From Frigidibacter oleivorans (GTDB lineage Bacteria; Pseudomonadota; Alphaproteobacteria; Rhodobacterales; Rhodobacteraceae): a stretch of 64,000 nucleotides of DNA. Below the pieces are notes generated by a model. It did no database searches. It saw only the letters and a list, made by a program, of their open reading frames with translations, and was not told the origin of the DNA. The stretch spans positions 40,738 to 104,737 of the forward strand of contig NZ_RJRZ01000012.1 of assembly GCF_003993775.1 (NCBI RefSeq). Direction: 5' to 3'. Within the stretch, counting starts at the first letter, position 1. Every line of letters begins with the position of its first letter. This document shows, piece after piece, positions 25,163-34,519 of the stretch. Both the position numbers and the translations under genes were made by a program.

Positions 25163-25702
25163 TCAGCGCGGCGCGATCATCATGATCATCTGCCGGCCTT
25201 CCAGCTTCGGCATCGACTCGACCTTGCCCTTCTCGGCCACATCGCCCGCGACGCGGTTCAGCAGTTCCATGCCCAGTTCCTGGTGCGCCATCTCGCGGCC
25301 GCGGAAGCGCAGGGTGATCTTCACCTTGTCGCCCTCTTCGAGGAACTTGAAGACCGACCGCATCTTGACCTCGTAATCATGAAGGTCGGTCCCGGGACGG
25401 AACTTGATCTCCTTGATCTCGATGATCTTCTGCTTCTTGCGGGCCTCGGCCTCGCGCTTCTGCTGTTCGTACTTGAACTTGCCGAAGTCCATGATCTTGC
25501 AGACCGGCGGCACCGCGTTCGGCGAGATTTCCACCAGATCGAGTCCCGCCTCTTCGGCCAGCATCATCGCGCGGCCGGGGGTCACCACGCCGACATTCTC
25601 GCCATCGGCGCCGATCAGCCGGATCTCGGGGGCGCGGATGCGGTCGTTGACGCGGGGGCCGGTGTCGCGTTGCGGCGGGGCATTGTGGGGTCTGCGGGCT
25701 AT
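25163..25702 (-). CDS. infC: Translation initiation factor IF-3, ATA start
   Basis: IF-3 keeps ribosomal subunits apart and rejects wrong start codons. The 179-residue protein matches the family length, with [24 protein letters not shown] at the N-terminus (N-domain to about 80), the linker [16 protein letters not shown] and the C-domain [26 protein letters not shown]. There is no ATG, GTG or TTG where homologues begin. The codon at 25702-25700 is ATA, preceded by AGAAGGA with an eight-base spacer, and gives the expected protein. A non-canonical start allows IF-3 to repress its own synthesis, as known for the ATT start of E. coli infC. An upstream in-frame start at 25783 would add 27 unconserved residues. 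Confidence 0.92.
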   Translation of the reverse strand: MARRPHNAPPQRDTGPRVNDRIRAPEIRLIGADGENVGVVTPGRAMMLAEEAGLDLVEISPNAVPPVCKIMDFGKFKYEQQKREAEARKKQKIIEIKEIKFRPGTDLHDYEVKMRSVFKFLEEGDKVKITLRFRGREMAHQELGMELLNRVAGDVAEKGKVESMPKLEGRQMIMMIAPR

Positions 25703-25742
25703 GGTAGGATTCCTTCTACAGCCATCGGGGGAATTGGCGCGG

Positions 25743-25771
25743 AAAATAGGGGCAGGGACGCGGGCTTTCAA
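25743..25771 (-). promoter_or_regulatory. Probable infC promoter
   Basis: Minus-strand TTGAAA (25771-25766), exactly 17 bases, then TATTTT (25748-25743): a good sigma-70 promoter with the predicted start about 33 bases before the ATA codon. This also argues against the longer frame starting at 25783, which would begin upstream of the promoter. Confidence 0.65.
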
Positions 25772-25837
25772 CCGCGTTTTCACGGGACCGTCATGCGGAC
25801 GTCATTGCGGGCGGTCCGATGGGCGGCGGTTCCGGGG

Positions 25838-25886
25838 CAAAACGGAACGGCCGGCCCTGCGGTTCCAGAGCGGTTCCGCAGGCCGG
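25838..25886 (-). terminator. Terminator after fpr
   Basis: CCGGCCCTGCGG (25851-25862) pairs with CCGCAGGCCGG (25876-25886) with one bulge. On the minus strand it is followed by CCGTTCCGTTTTGCCC. It lies 27 bases after the fpr stop. Confidence 0.65.
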
Positions 25887-25912
25887 CCGGAGGGATCGGG
25901 ACGGGGGGCGCG

Positions 25913-26752
25913 TCAGACGCCGTCGCCCACGAAGGCCTTTTCCACCACATATTCGCGCGGTTCGGAATTGGCGCCCTCGTGCAGGCCGAAGCCTTCCAGC
26001 ACCGCCATCACATCCTTGTTGAAGGCCAGGCTGCCGCAGACCATCGCCCGGTCGTCCGCCGCCGTCATCGGCGCGATGCCCAGATCGGCGAAGACCTTGC
26101 CCGAGGTCAGGTTGTCGGTGATCCGGCCCATATGCGGCGAGGCTTCGCGGGTGGTGGTCGGATAGTAGAGCAGCTTGCCCTCGACCATCTCGCCGATCAG
26201 CTCGTCGGAGCGCAGCCCCTCGACCAGTTGCCGCCCGTATTCCAGTTCGGCCACGGTGCGGCAGGTGTGCATCATGATGACCTGATCGTATTTCTCGTAG
26301 GTCTCGGGGTCGCGCATCAGGCTGGCGAAGGGGGCGATGCCGGTGCCGGTGGCGAGGAACCAGACCCGCTTGCCCGGCAGCAGCGCGTCATGGACCAGCG
26401 TGCCCACCGGCTTCGGCCGCAGGATGATCTCGTCGCCCGGCTGGATATGCTGCAGCTTCGAGGTCAGCGGCCCGTCCGGCACCTTGATCGAGTAGAATTC
26501 CAGTTCCTCGTCCCAGCTGGGCGAGGCGATGGAATAGGCGCGCAGCAGGGGTTTGCCGTTGTCGCCCATCAGCCCGATCATCACGAATTCGCCCGAGCGG
26601 AAGCGCAGCGACTGCGGCCGCGTCACCCGGAACGAGAACAGGCTGTCGGTCCAATGGGTGACAGCGGTGACGGTCTGCGCATCGGGCAGCGTCTTGACGG
26701 CGGGAATGGCGGCACTGGCGGCGGTCTGGGTCACGGCACTCTGTTCGGTCAT
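25913..26752 (-). CDS. fpr: Ferredoxin/flavodoxin-NADP+ reductase
   Basis: Fpr is a soluble FAD enzyme that exchanges electrons between NADPH and ferredoxin or flavodoxin. The 279-residue protein has the FAD-binding RAYSIASPSWDEELEFYSIKV region, the NADP site FLATGTGIAPFASLMRD, CGSLAFNKDVM and an aromatic-containing C-terminal tail EYVVEKAFVGDGV. It starts at ATG 26752. A short Ala/Thr-rich N-terminal extension of about 15 residues precedes the domain. It lies 104 bases after the sulfate-reduction genes on the same strand, consistent with supplying electrons to the sulfite reductase. Confidence 0.93.
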   Translation of the reverse strand: MTEQSAVTQTAASAAIPAVKTLPDAQTVTAVTHWTDSLFSFRVTRPQSLRFRSGEFVMIGLMGDNGKPLLRAYSIASPSWDEELEFYSIKVPDGPLTSKLQHIQPGDEIILRPKPVGTLVHDALLPGKRVWFLATGTGIAPFASLMRDPETYEKYDQVIMMHTCRTVAELEYGRQLVEGLRSDELIGEMVEGKLLYYPTTTREASPHMGRITDNLTSGKVFADLGIAPMTAADDRAMVCGSLAFNKDVMAVLEGFGLHEGANSEPREYVVEKAFVGDGV

Positions 26753-26856
26753 GGGTCTGGCTGCGCGCGGCTGGCGGGGCTGGGCAGGGGGGCCTGCCGG
26801 GCGGCTCGGGCGCGTCTCTCCTTCTATCGCGATATGGGGGGCGGGCAAGGGGCCTG

Positions 26857-27228
26857 TCAGGCCCGCAGCCGCGACTGATAGTCATGGGCCTGCCAGTCGG
26901 CGCGGAACCGCCACTGCGCGGCATCCTGACGGGCAGCCAGATCGTCGGAAATCTCCACCTCGTCGAAGCCCGACCGCCGCGCCATCGCATACTGGTCGGC
27001 CAGCACATGGCCGCGCGCCCTGAGCCGCCCGACATAGCCGAGCGCCCGCAGCCGCCGCGCGATGGTAAAGCCGCGCCCGTCGGAGAAGGCCGGGAATTCG
27101 ACAATCACCATGCCGATGCCGGCCAGCCGGTCCTCGATGGTGGACAGGCAGGTATCGGGCGCCAGGTCCAGCGATACGCCGTGCCAGTCGTCCGGGTGGA
27201 AACCGTCGTCGCGGACGATCACGCTCAT
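26857..27228 (-). CDS. DUF934 protein of the sulfate-reduction operon
   Basis: A 123-residue protein of the DUF934 family, which is found almost only in assimilatory sulfate-reduction operons and is often annotated as an oxidoreductase without proof. Visible blocks are DRLAGIGMVIVEFPAFSDGRGFTIARRLR, YVGRLRARGHVLADQ and GFDEVEISDD. The start overlaps the cysH stop by four bases (ATGA). Its role is unknown; position suggests an accessory or regulatory part in APS or sulfite reduction. Confidence 0.88.
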   Translation of the reverse strand: MSVIVRDDGFHPDDWHGVSLDLAPDTCLSTIEDRLAGIGMVIVEFPAFSDGRGFTIARRLRALGYVGRLRARGHVLADQYAMARRSGFDEVEISDDLAARQDAAQWRFRADWQAHDYQSRLRA

Positions 27229-28043
27229 GCCACGTCCTCCTTCGGGTCGCTGCCATCGGTCAGGTTGACCGAGGCGGGCAGGGGGCCGCGCACCACGCGA
27301 CCGTTGATGAAATGGATGCCGCACTCTTCCTTGGCCGAGCCGCGCCAGCGTCCGGCGCGCGGGTCCTCGCCGGGCTTGACCGGGCTCGTGCAGGGCGCGC
27401 AGCCGATCGAGGGATAGCCCCGGGCGACCAGCGGATGCCGGGGCAGGCGGTTCTGGACCATGTATTCTTCCAGATCCTCGCGGCCCCAGTGTGCCAGCGG
27501 GTTGATCTTGACCCGGCCGGTGCCCTCTTCCTCCTCGAAGAAGTCGAGCGCGGCACGCGTGGACCCCTGGAACCGCTTGCGCCCGGTGATCCAGGCGTCG
27601 AAGTCCTTCAGCGCGGTTTCCAGCGGCACCGTCTTGCGCAGATGGCAGCAGGCATCGGTGTTGAACTGGTGCAGCGTCCCGTCGGGGTCGTCCAGCGCCA
27701 GCGCCGCGTCCGAGGCGGTGATGGTGCGCAGGTCGGTCAGCTTCAGCCTTTCTGCCAGCATCCGCTGATACTCCAGCGTCTCGGGGAACAGCATCTGCGT
27801 GTCGATGAACAGCACCGGCAGGTCCGGCGCCATGACCGAGATCAAATGCAGCAGCACCACCGATTCCGCCCCGAAGGAGGAGACCAGCGAGATGCGCCCC
27901 AGATCGACATCCTTCAGCGCATGTTCCAGCACCGCCACCGCGCCGTGATGGCGATAGCGGTCGTTCAGCCGGATCACGCGCTCGGCCGTCGGGTCCAGCA
28001 CGGGCGCGGGCGGTTCCACCCGCGCAAGGGCGTTATGCGGCAT
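27225..28043 (-). CDS. cysH: APS reductase, assimilatory
   Basis: CysH reduces adenylylated sulfate to sulfite with thioredoxin. The 272-residue protein has the nucleotide loop SSFGAESVVLLHL. It has the paired cysteines CC (132-133) and CAPC (215-218) that bind a [4Fe-4S] cluster, and the catalytic ECGIHF near the end (Cys241). The cluster cysteines identify the APS-using type rather than the PAPS-only type of E. coli. It starts at ATG 28043, overlapping the cysI stop by 11 bases, and runs into DUF934 by four bases. Confidence 0.94.
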   Translation of the reverse strand: MPHNALARVEPPAPVLDPTAERVIRLNDRYRHHGAVAVLEHALKDVDLGRISLVSSFGAESVVLLHLISVMAPDLPVLFIDTQMLFPETLEYQRMLAERLKLTDLRTITASDAALALDDPDGTLHQFNTDACCHLRKTVPLETALKDFDAWITGRKRFQGSTRAALDFFEEEEGTGRVKINPLAHWGREDLEEYMVQNRLPRHPLVARGYPSIGCAPCTSPVKPGEDPRAGRWRGSAKEECGIHFINGRVVRGPLPASVNLTDGSDPKEDVA

Positions 28044-29700
28044 CGCGCGCCTCTTCGGGATAGAGCGCGGCCTTGAACGGCGCGGGGCCAAGCCGGCGAT
28101 AGGCGTCGATGAAGGCTTCTTCCGGCCCGGCGCGTTCCGCCAGATAGGCGCGCAGCAACCGCTCGATGGCGGGCACCACCTGATCGTAGGCGAAGCCCGG
28201 CCCCGCCCGTTCGCCGATGGCCGCGGTTTCGGTGCCGTCGCCGCCCAGCGTGATCTGGTAGTTCTCCACCCCCGCGCGGTCGAGCCCGAGGATGCCGATA
28301 TGGCCGACATGGTGATGGCCGCAGGCGTTGATGCAGCCCGAGATCTTGATCTTCAGCCGGCCGATTTCCTGTTCCAGCCCGAGCGCGTCGAAATGCGTGG
28401 CGATTTCCTGCGCCACCGGGATCGAGCGGGCGGTGGCCAGCGCGCAATAGTCCATGCCTGGGCAGGCGATGATGTCCGACACCAGCCCGACATTGGCGGT
28501 GGCGAGCCCCGCCGCCTGCAGTTCGGCATGGATCTGCGGCAGGTCGGCGCGATGGACATGGGGCAGGATGACGTTCTGTTCGTGGCTGATCCGCAATTCG
28601 CCATGCCCGTGCCGTTCCGCCAGATCGGCCAGCAGCCGCATCTGCTCGGCCGAGGCATCGCCCGGCGTCGCGCCATGCGCCTTCAGGCTGACGGTGACGA
28701 TGGCATAGCCCTCCACCCGGTGCGGATGCAGGTTGGTATCGGCCCAGGCCCGGAAGACCGGATCGGCGGCATAGGCCGTATCATAGGCATCGACCGGCGC
28801 GTTGCGGAAGGCGGGGGGCGCGAACTGCGCCTCGATCCCCTGCAGGATCTGCTGGTCGACGCCGCTGAACTGCGCGCGCGTCTCGGCGAAGCGGTCCTCG
28901 ACCGCCGCCTTGAACGTGTCGATGCCGTTCTCGAAGACGGTGATCTTGATCCGCGCCTTGTACTTGTTGTCGCGCCGGCCCATTACGTTGTAGGTGCTGA
29001 CGATCGCTTCCAGATAGGGCAGCAGGTCGGCCTTGGGCAGGAAGTCGCGGATCACCGCGCCCAGCATCGGCGTGCGGCCCAGACCCCCGCCCACCAGCAC
29101 CTCGAAACCCGGTTCGCCGCGGGCGTTGCGGATCATCCGCAGCCCGATGTCATGGGCGCGGGTCACGGCGCGGTCGTTCGGGCTGCCGGTGATGGCGATC
29201 TTGAACTTGCGCGGCAGGAACTGGAATTCCGGATGGTCGGTCGACCATTGCCGGATCAGCTCGGCCACCGGGCGCGGGTCCTCGATCTCGTCGGCGGCGG
29301 CGCCGGCGAAGTGATCCGCGGTGGTGTTGCGGATGGTGTTGCCCGAGGTCTGGATCGCGTGGATGCCCACCTCGCCCAGACTGTCGAGGATGTCGGGGAT
29401 GTCCTTCAGCTTCGGCCAGTTGAACTGGATGTTCTGCCGGGTGGTGAAATGGCCATAGCCCTTGTCCCAGGTCTCGGCGACATGGGCGAGCCGGCGCATC
29501 TGGTCCGGGTTCAGCGTGCCATAGGGGATGCAGACCCGCAGCATGTAGGCATGCAGCTGCAGATAGACCCCGTTCATCAGCCGCAGGGGGCGGAATTCTT
29601 CCTCGGTCAGGCTGCCGTCGATGCGGCGTTCCACCTGGGCGCGGAACTGCGCATTGCGTTCGGCCAGGAAGGCGCGGTCGAAGTCGTTATAGTTATACAT
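28033..29700 (-). CDS. cysI: Sulfite reductase haemoprotein (nitrite/sulfite reductase family)
   Basis: This enzyme carries sirohaem coupled to a [4Fe-4S] cluster and reduces sulfite to sulfide by six electrons. The 555-residue protein has the cluster/sirohaem cysteines CPGMDYC (413, 419) and CINAC (456, 460). Other family blocks are HFTTRQNIQFNWPK and SGNTIRNTTADHFAG. Family membership alone does not separate nitrite from sulfite reduction; the neighbours cysH, cobA, DUF934 and DUF2849 make sulfite the likely substrate. The ATG at 29700 overlaps the DUF2849 gene by eight bases. No CysJ-type flavoprotein gene is present, so electrons probably come from ferredoxin through fpr. Confidence 0.92.
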   Translation of the reverse strand: MYNYNDFDRAFLAERNAQFRAQVERRIDGSLTEEEFRPLRLMNGVYLQLHAYMLRVCIPYGTLNPDQMRRLAHVAETWDKGYGHFTTRQNIQFNWPKLKDIPDILDSLGEVGIHAIQTSGNTIRNTTADHFAGAAADEIEDPRPVAELIRQWSTDHPEFQFLPRKFKIAITGSPNDRAVTRAHDIGLRMIRNARGEPGFEVLVGGGLGRTPMLGAVIRDFLPKADLLPYLEAIVSTYNVMGRRDNKYKARIKITVFENGIDTFKAAVEDRFAETRAQFSGVDQQILQGIEAQFAPPAFRNAPVDAYDTAYAADPVFRAWADTNLHPHRVEGYAIVTVSLKAHGATPGDASAEQMRLLADLAERHGHGELRISHEQNVILPHVHRADLPQIHAELQAAGLATANVGLVSDIIACPGMDYCALATARSIPVAQEIATHFDALGLEQEIGRLKIKISGCINACGHHHVGHIGILGLDRAGVENYQITLGGDGTETAAIGERAGPGFAYDQVVPAIERLLRAYLAERAGPEEAFIDAYRRLGPAPFKAALYPEEARDAA

Positions 29701-29998
29701 GCTGCGCCTCCTGCTTGCCGTGGGGATAGTTGGACGGGCCGCGGGTGCGGAACGCCTCGCGGAAATGGGTGGGCTCGGGACCCCTGGGGCCGGCTTTGGC
29801 ATCGGCGAGATAGGCGCCCACCACCCGGTCGCGCTGGCTTTCCGCGAACAGGAGGCGCAGCTGCGCATGCGCCTCGTCCTCGATCAGCTCGGCCTCGTGG
29901 TGATGGCGGCTCCAGCGGTCATCCGCGGTCAGATAGATCACGTCGCCTTCCAGCAGATCGTTGGCGGTGACGACTTTCGGGGTGAAGCGGCGGCTCAT
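29693..29998 (-). CDS. DUF2849 protein
   Basis: A 101-residue protein of the DUF2849 family, found in alphaproteobacterial sulfite-reductase operons and of unknown function. Visible blocks are KVVTANDLLEGDVIYLTADDRW and VVGAYLADAK, a beta-rich N-terminal half. The ATG at 29998 overlaps the cobA stop by four bases and its 3' end overlaps cysI by eight, so it is co-translated with both. Confidence 0.87.
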   Translation of the reverse strand: MSRRFTPKVVTANDLLEGDVIYLTADDRWSRHHHEAELIEDEAHAQLRLLFAESQRDRVVGAYLADAKAGPRGPEPTHFREAFRTRGPSNYPHGKQEAQHV

Positions 29999-30759
29999 GA
30001 CAGGGCCTCTTTCAGTTCGGGAAGGGCAAGGGCCGCGGCACGGGGCGCGAGGCCGAGCAGGATCACGGCGGGGCCGGCCACATCCTCCAGACAGCCGGGC
30101 AGGGCGGCGAGGGTGGTGGCGACGATACGCTGGTGCGGCAGGCTCGCATTCTCGACCACCGTCACCTCGGTCGCGGGATCGCCGCCATGCATCATCAGCC
30201 GGCCCTGCACGAAGCGCGCGGCCTTCTTGCCCATGTAGATCGCGGCCACCTGACCCGGTTGCGCCAGCGCGCGCCAGTCTTGGTCGGCGAAGCCTTCGGC
30301 ATCGTGACCGGTCAGGATGCGCAGGCCGGTGTTGCGGCCCCGGCGTGTCAGGCTTTGCCCGATGGCGGCGGCCGCGGCGACCGATGCGGTGATGCCGGGG
30401 ACGATCTCGTAGCCGATCCCGGCCTCGGCCAGCGGCCCGGTTTCCTCGTCCAGCCGGCCGAAGATGCCGCAATCGCCGCCCTTCAGCCGCAGCACGCGGC
30501 GCCCGGCCCGCGCGAAGGCGAGGATCAGGGCGATGATCTCGGTCTGCGGGGTGGAGGGGCCGAAGCCCTCCTTGCCGACGGCGATCAGCGTCGCCTGCGG
30601 CCCGGCCAGCGCCAGCACGCCCGGCCCCACCAGCCGGTCGTGCAGGACGATATCCGCCGCCGCCAGCGCGCGGGCGGCGCGCAGGGTCAGCAGGTCGGGA
30701 TCGCCGGGGCCCGCGCCGACGAAGAGCACGGGCGCGATTTCGGACTGGCTGGACGGCAT
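29995..30759 (-). CDS. cobA: Uroporphyrinogen-III C-methyltransferase
   Basis: This SAM-dependent enzyme methylates uroporphyrinogen III twice to precorrin-2, the branch point to sirohaem and cobalamin. The 254-residue protein has VLFVGAGPGDPDLLTLRAARAL at the N-terminus, VLRLKGGDCGIFGR, the substrate-site VPGITASVAAAA and YMGKKAARF. It lacks the CysG N-terminal dehydrogenase/ferrochelatase domain, so those sirohaem steps must be encoded elsewhere. The ATG at 30759 has a GCGAGG site; the open frame extends to 30846. Leading the operon, it supplies the cofactor for cysI. Confidence 0.92.
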   Translation of the reverse strand: MPSSQSEIAPVLFVGAGPGDPDLLTLRAARALAAADIVLHDRLVGPGVLALAGPQATLIAVGKEGFGPSTPQTEIIALILAFARAGRRVLRLKGGDCGIFGRLDEETGPLAEAGIGYEIVPGITASVAAAAAIGQSLTRRGRNTGLRILTGHDAEGFADQDWRALAQPGQVAAIYMGKKAARFVQGRLMMHGGDPATEVTVVENASLPHQRIVATTLAALPGCLEDVAGPAVILLGLAPRAAALALPELKEALS

Positions 30760-30782
30760 GGGGCACCTCGCTGTTCTTCTCT

Positions 30783-30802
30783 GGAATATAGAAAAAAATT
30801 CC
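30783..30802. promoter_or_regulatory. AT-rich dyad GGAAT-N10-ATTCC in the cys operon/lrp promoter region
   Basis: GGAATATAGAAAAAAATTCC is a 5-bp inverted repeat with a 10-base A-rich centre, 24 bases upstream of the cobA ATG and divergent from the Lrp gene. It stands out from GC-rich surroundings and fits an operator for the adjacent Lrp/AsnC regulator. Confidence 0.45.
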
Positions 30803-30894
30803 CGTATGACGCCAGAAGCCGCCATCAATAAGGACGTTCGTTCCAATTCTGCGCCGCAGAAGACCGCACGTTCGCCAAAACCGGAGAAATGCGA

Positions 30895-31356
30895 ATGTCA
30901 GTCCGCATCGACGAGATGGACCGGAAAATTCTTGCCGAACTGCAGGAGGATGCGGGCCAGTCGCTGGACGAGATCGCGCGCAAGGTCGGCAGTTCCAAGA
31001 CCCCGGTCTGGAACCGCATCCGCAAGCTGCGCGAGGCCGGTGTGATCGGCCGGCAGACCATGCTGCTGGATGCCGAGGCCCTGGGGCTGGAGGCCTGCTT
31101 CTTCGTGCTGATCCGCACCAGCGAGCATGAGGCCGACTGGCAAAGGCGGTTCCTGACCACGCTGCGCGCCCGGCCCGAGGTGCAGGAGGCGCACCGGCTG
31201 GCCGGCGATATCGACTATATCCTGAAGGTGCGGGTGCGGAATGCCCGCGCCTATGACCAGTTCTATCAGGCGCTGATCGCCGAGGTGAAGATCCACAACG
31301 TCACGGCGCTGCTGTCGATGGAAGAGATCAAGTCGACGACGCTGCTGCCGCTGTAG
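30895..31356 (+). CDS. Lrp/AsnC family transcriptional regulator
   Basis: A 153-residue regulator. A helix-turn-helix at about 18-45 (SLDEIARKVGSSKTPVWNRIRKLREAGVI, read in two parts) is followed by a RAM ligand-binding domain ending RNARAYDQFYQALIAEV. The family is typically octameric and responds to amino acids. The ATG at 30895 has GGAG eight bases upstream; the ATG at 30889 is too close to it. It is divergent from the cobA-cysI-cysH operon with 135 bases between, so control of that operon is the natural inference. Confidence 0.88.
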   Translation: MSVRIDEMDRKILAELQEDAGQSLDEIARKVGSSKTPVWNRIRKLREAGVIGRQTMLLDAEALGLEACFFVLIRTSEHEADWQRRFLTTLRARPEVQEAHRLAGDIDYILKVRVRNARAYDQFYQALIAEVKIHNVTALLSMEEIKSTTLLPL

Positions 31357-31390
31357 CGGGGTTCTGTCGGGGCGGCCCCCCTAAGGACCA

Positions 31391-31419
31391 GCGGCGCGGG
31401 GGCAACATCCCCGCGCCGC
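31391..31419. terminator. Hairpin between convergent genes
   Basis: A perfect 11-bp stem (31391-31401 with 31409-31419), seven-base loop, 34 bases after the lrp stop and ahead of the convergent membrane-protein gene. No T-tract. Confidence 0.55.
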
Positions 31420-31480
31420 CGGGACCGACCGCCGGAGGCAACCGCGGCCGGAACGCTGGGGCAGGGCCGCGGCCCGCCCG

Positions 31481-32317
31481 TCAGAAATAGGCGCCCACCG
31501 TCTGCGCCAGCGGCGAGCCGGCAAAGGCGAAGCCGATCCCCGTCAGCGACATCGCCCGCGCGGTCAGGCGCAGGTCTTCCTTGCCGAAGGCGTTGTAGGT
31601 CAGCAGCGCCAGACCCACCGGCAGCACCGCCACCACCAACGCCATGTCCATCGCGTAGAGCGTCAGACGCTGCGGCAGGTTGGGATTGGCCGCCGCCGGA
31701 TCGGCATAGAGCGCCTGACGGATGCGCGCGGCCTCGTCCCGCATGGGATGGGGCAGGTCGGGCAGGTCGTTGGCCACCACCTGCGCCGCCGCGTTGCGCC
31801 GTGCGGCCGCGCGCTGGCGGGCAGCCTCGGCCCGGGCGATGGCGTCCTCTGCCGCCGGCGCCTCCTGCGCCTCGCGGCACAGTTCGCGCACCACATCGTC
31901 GAATTCGTCCGGGCCGAAGGCGCCGCCGGTCTCGCTCCACAGCACCTCGTCGGCGGGGAACACCGCCTGCACCTTCTCGACCAGCGACCGGCACAGCGCC
32001 TCGCGCCGTTCGGCCAGCACCACGGGCAGGCCCTCGGCGATGCCGAAGCTGACCGCGATCACCAGCGCGGACCGCGCGCGGTCCGGCCCGGGCGCGGCGG
32101 CCGCCTGCAGCATCGGATCGGCGCAATGGGCCAGCGAGATGCGCGCGCCGTCGATGGCGAACAGCGCGAAATCGTCATAGGGGCGCAGATGCCGGTAATC
32201 GGTCCGCGGCCGGTCCCGGAAGGCCCGATCGAATTGTTCCACCAGCCGCTCGAATTCACCCACCATCGGTTCTCGGTACAGCAGGGCGGCGACGACTGTT
32301 GCGGATGCGTGATGCAT
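31481..32317 (-). CDS. Hypothetical membrane protein
   Basis: A 278-residue protein I do not recognise. The first 195 residues are soluble-looking, with an Ala/Arg/Glu-rich helix around 160-180 (ARAEAARQRAAARRNAAAQ). Two hydrophobic segments lie near the C-terminus (about 222-240 and 255-275), so it may be anchored by its tail. The ATG at 32317 has AGGAGA upstream with a nine-base spacer. It lies beyond the 3' end of glnA on the same strand but is separated from it by a terminator. Confidence 0.6.
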   Translation of the reverse strand: MHHASATVVAALLYREPMVGEFERLVEQFDRAFRDRPRTDYRHLRPYDDFALFAIDGARISLAHCADPMLQAAAAPGPDRARSALVIAVSFGIAEGLPVVLAERREALCRSLVEKVQAVFPADEVLWSETGGAFGPDEFDDVVRELCREAQEAPAAEDAIARAEAARQRAAARRNAAAQVVANDLPDLPHPMRDEAARIRQALYADPAAANPNLPQRLTLYAMDMALVVAVLPVGLALLTYNAFGKEDLRLTARAMSLTGIGFAFAGSPLAQTVGAYF

Positions 32318-32484
32318 CGTCCGTCTTCTCCTGTTTCTGTACCTGGCAGGGTGACGGTGGAATGGGCCGCGAATTCGGAAGGATTGAGGAAAAGTCGCGC
32401 ACAAAGACGCGCGGCCACCGCATTGTCGCCACTATCTGCACGGTAACCCTGCGTCAACCGCGCAACCGCAGCGTGCAAAGCAAA

Positions 32485-32508
32485 GGCCCCGCGCGGCTGC
32501 GCGGGGCC
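32485..32508 (-). terminator. glnA terminator
   Basis: A perfect 10-bp stem (32485-32494 with 32499-32508), tetraloop, followed on the minus strand by TTTGCTTTGC, 25 bases after the glnA stop. Confidence 0.8.
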
Positions 32509-32533
32509 CTGTGGCGACTGATTCCCGGCGGGA

Positions 32534-33940
32534 TCAGGCCGAGTAGTACATCTGGTATTCGACCGGATGCGGCGTGTGTTCGTAGGCGTAGACCTCTTCC
32601 CACTTCAGCGCCATGTAGCCTTCGAGCTGGTCCTTGGTGAAGACGTCGCCGGCCAGCAGGAACTCGTGATCCGCCTCGAGCGATTCCAGCGCCTCGCGCA
32701 GCGAGCCGCAGACCGTCGGGATTTCCGCCAGCTCTTCCGGCGGCAGGTCGTAGAGGTCCTTGTCCGAGGCCGGGCCGGGATGGATCTTGTTCTTGATCCC
32801 GTCGAGGCCGGCCATCAGCAGCGCCGCGAAGGCGAGGTAGGGGTTCGCGGTCGGGTCGGGGAAGCGGGCCTCGACGCGCTTGGCCTTGGGCGATTCCGTC
32901 CACGGAATGCGGACGCAGCCCGACCGGTTGCGGGCGGAATAGGCGCGCAGCACCGGCGCCTCGAAGCCCGGGATCAGCCGCTTGTAGCTGTTGGTCGAGG
33001 GGTTGGTCAGCGCGTTCAGCGCCTTGGCATGTTTCAGGATGCCGCCGATGAAATACAGCGCCTCCATCGACAGGTCGGCATACTGGTCGCCCGCGAACAG
33101 CGGCTTGCCGTCCTTCCAGATCGACATGTTCACATGCATGCCGGATCCGTTGTCGCCCTTCATCGGCTTCGGCATGAAGGTCACGGTCTTGCCATAGGCG
33201 GCCGCGACGTTCTGGATGACGTACTTGTATTTCAGGATGTTGTCGGCCTGTTCGGTCAGCCCCCCGAAGATCAGGCCCAGTTCGTGCTGGCAGGTCGCCA
33301 CTTCGTGGTGGTGCTTGTCGACCTTCATGCCCATGCGCTTCATGGTCGACAGCATCTCGCCGCGCAGGTCCTGCGCCTCGTCCACCGGGTTAACCGGGAA
33401 GTAGCCGCCCTTGTGGCCGGCGCGATGGGCGAGGTTGCCGCCCTCATAGTCGGTGTCGGTGTTCCAGGCGGCGGCGTCGGCGTCGATCTGGTAGGACACT
33501 TTCGCCGGCGTCACCGAATAGCGGACGTCGTCGAAGATGAAGAATTCGGCCTCGGGGCCGAAATAGGCCGCGTCGCCGATGCCCGAGGATTTCAGATAGG
33601 CCTCGGCCTTCAGCGCGGTCCCGCGCGGGTCGCGGCTGTAGGATTCGCCGGTGTCCGGCTCGACGACGGTGCAATGCACGCACATCGTCTTTTCCGCGTA
33701 GAACGGGTCGATATAGACCGAGGTCGCATCCGGGATCAGCTTCATGTCGGACTGGTCGATCGACTTCCAGCCGGCGATGGACGAGCCGTCGAACATGAAG
33801 CCTTCCTCGAAGAAGTCCTCGTCGACCAGATCGGCGACCAGCGTCACGTGCTGCAGTTTGCCGCGCGGGTCGGTGAAGCGGATGTCGACATATTCGACCT
33901 CCTCGTCCTTCATCAGCTTCAGGGCGTCTTTGATGCTCAT
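32534..33940 (-). CDS. glnA: Glutamine synthetase, type I
   Basis: GlnA makes glutamine from glutamate, ammonia and ATP as a dodecamer. The 468-residue protein has [14 protein letters not shown], the ATP-site [25 protein letters not shown] and the adenylylation site YDLPPEE, whose tyrosine falls at residue 397, the position used in E. coli. It is therefore the GS-I-beta form switched off by GlnE. It lies 69 bases after glnB on the same strand, the usual alphaproteobacterial glnB-glnA operon. Confidence 0.97.
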   Translation of the reverse strand: MSIKDALKLMKDEEVEYVDIRFTDPRGKLQHVTLVADLVDEDFFEEGFMFDGSSIAGWKSIDQSDMKLIPDATSVYIDPFYAEKTMCVHCTVVEPDTGESYSRDPRGTALKAEAYLKSSGIGDAAYFGPEAEFFIFDDVRYSVTPAKVSYQIDADAAAWNTDTDYEGGNLAHRAGHKGGYFPVNPVDEAQDLRGEMLSTMKRMGMKVDKHHHEVATCQHELGLIFGGLTEQADNILKYKYVIQNVAAAYGKTVTFMPKPMKGDNGSGMHVNMSIWKDGKPLFAGDQYADLSMEALYFIGGILKHAKALNALTNPSTNSYKRLIPGFEAPVLRAYSARNRSGCVRIPWTESPKAKRVEARFPDPTANPYLAFAALLMAGLDGIKNKIHPGPASDKDLYDLPPEELAEIPTVCGSLREALESLEADHEFLLAGDVFTKDQLEGYMALKWEEVYAYEHTPHPVEYQMYYSA

Positions 33941-34009
33941 GTGACTTCTTCCCTTCGTTGAGAGCATTGGGGCCGCGTCCCTCTGGTCCGGCCCGGAATT
34001 CTGGGGCGA

Positions 34010-34387
<378 letters not shown>

Positions 34388-34519
34388 TCAGACCACTTTC
34401 GTCCGGGGCTCACAATTGGCTAGGCTGGCCCTGCCGGACGCCCCGGCAGCTTTTCGCGGGTCGCGATCAGGAAATGATCATGTCGCCTACGGATTGTGCG
34501 AATTGAGAACGGATTGCCG

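Noticed and set aside
25703..25783. N-terminal extension of IF-3 from an in-frame start at 25783
   Set aside because: The 27 added residues do not resemble IF-3 and the start lies upstream of a good promoter.
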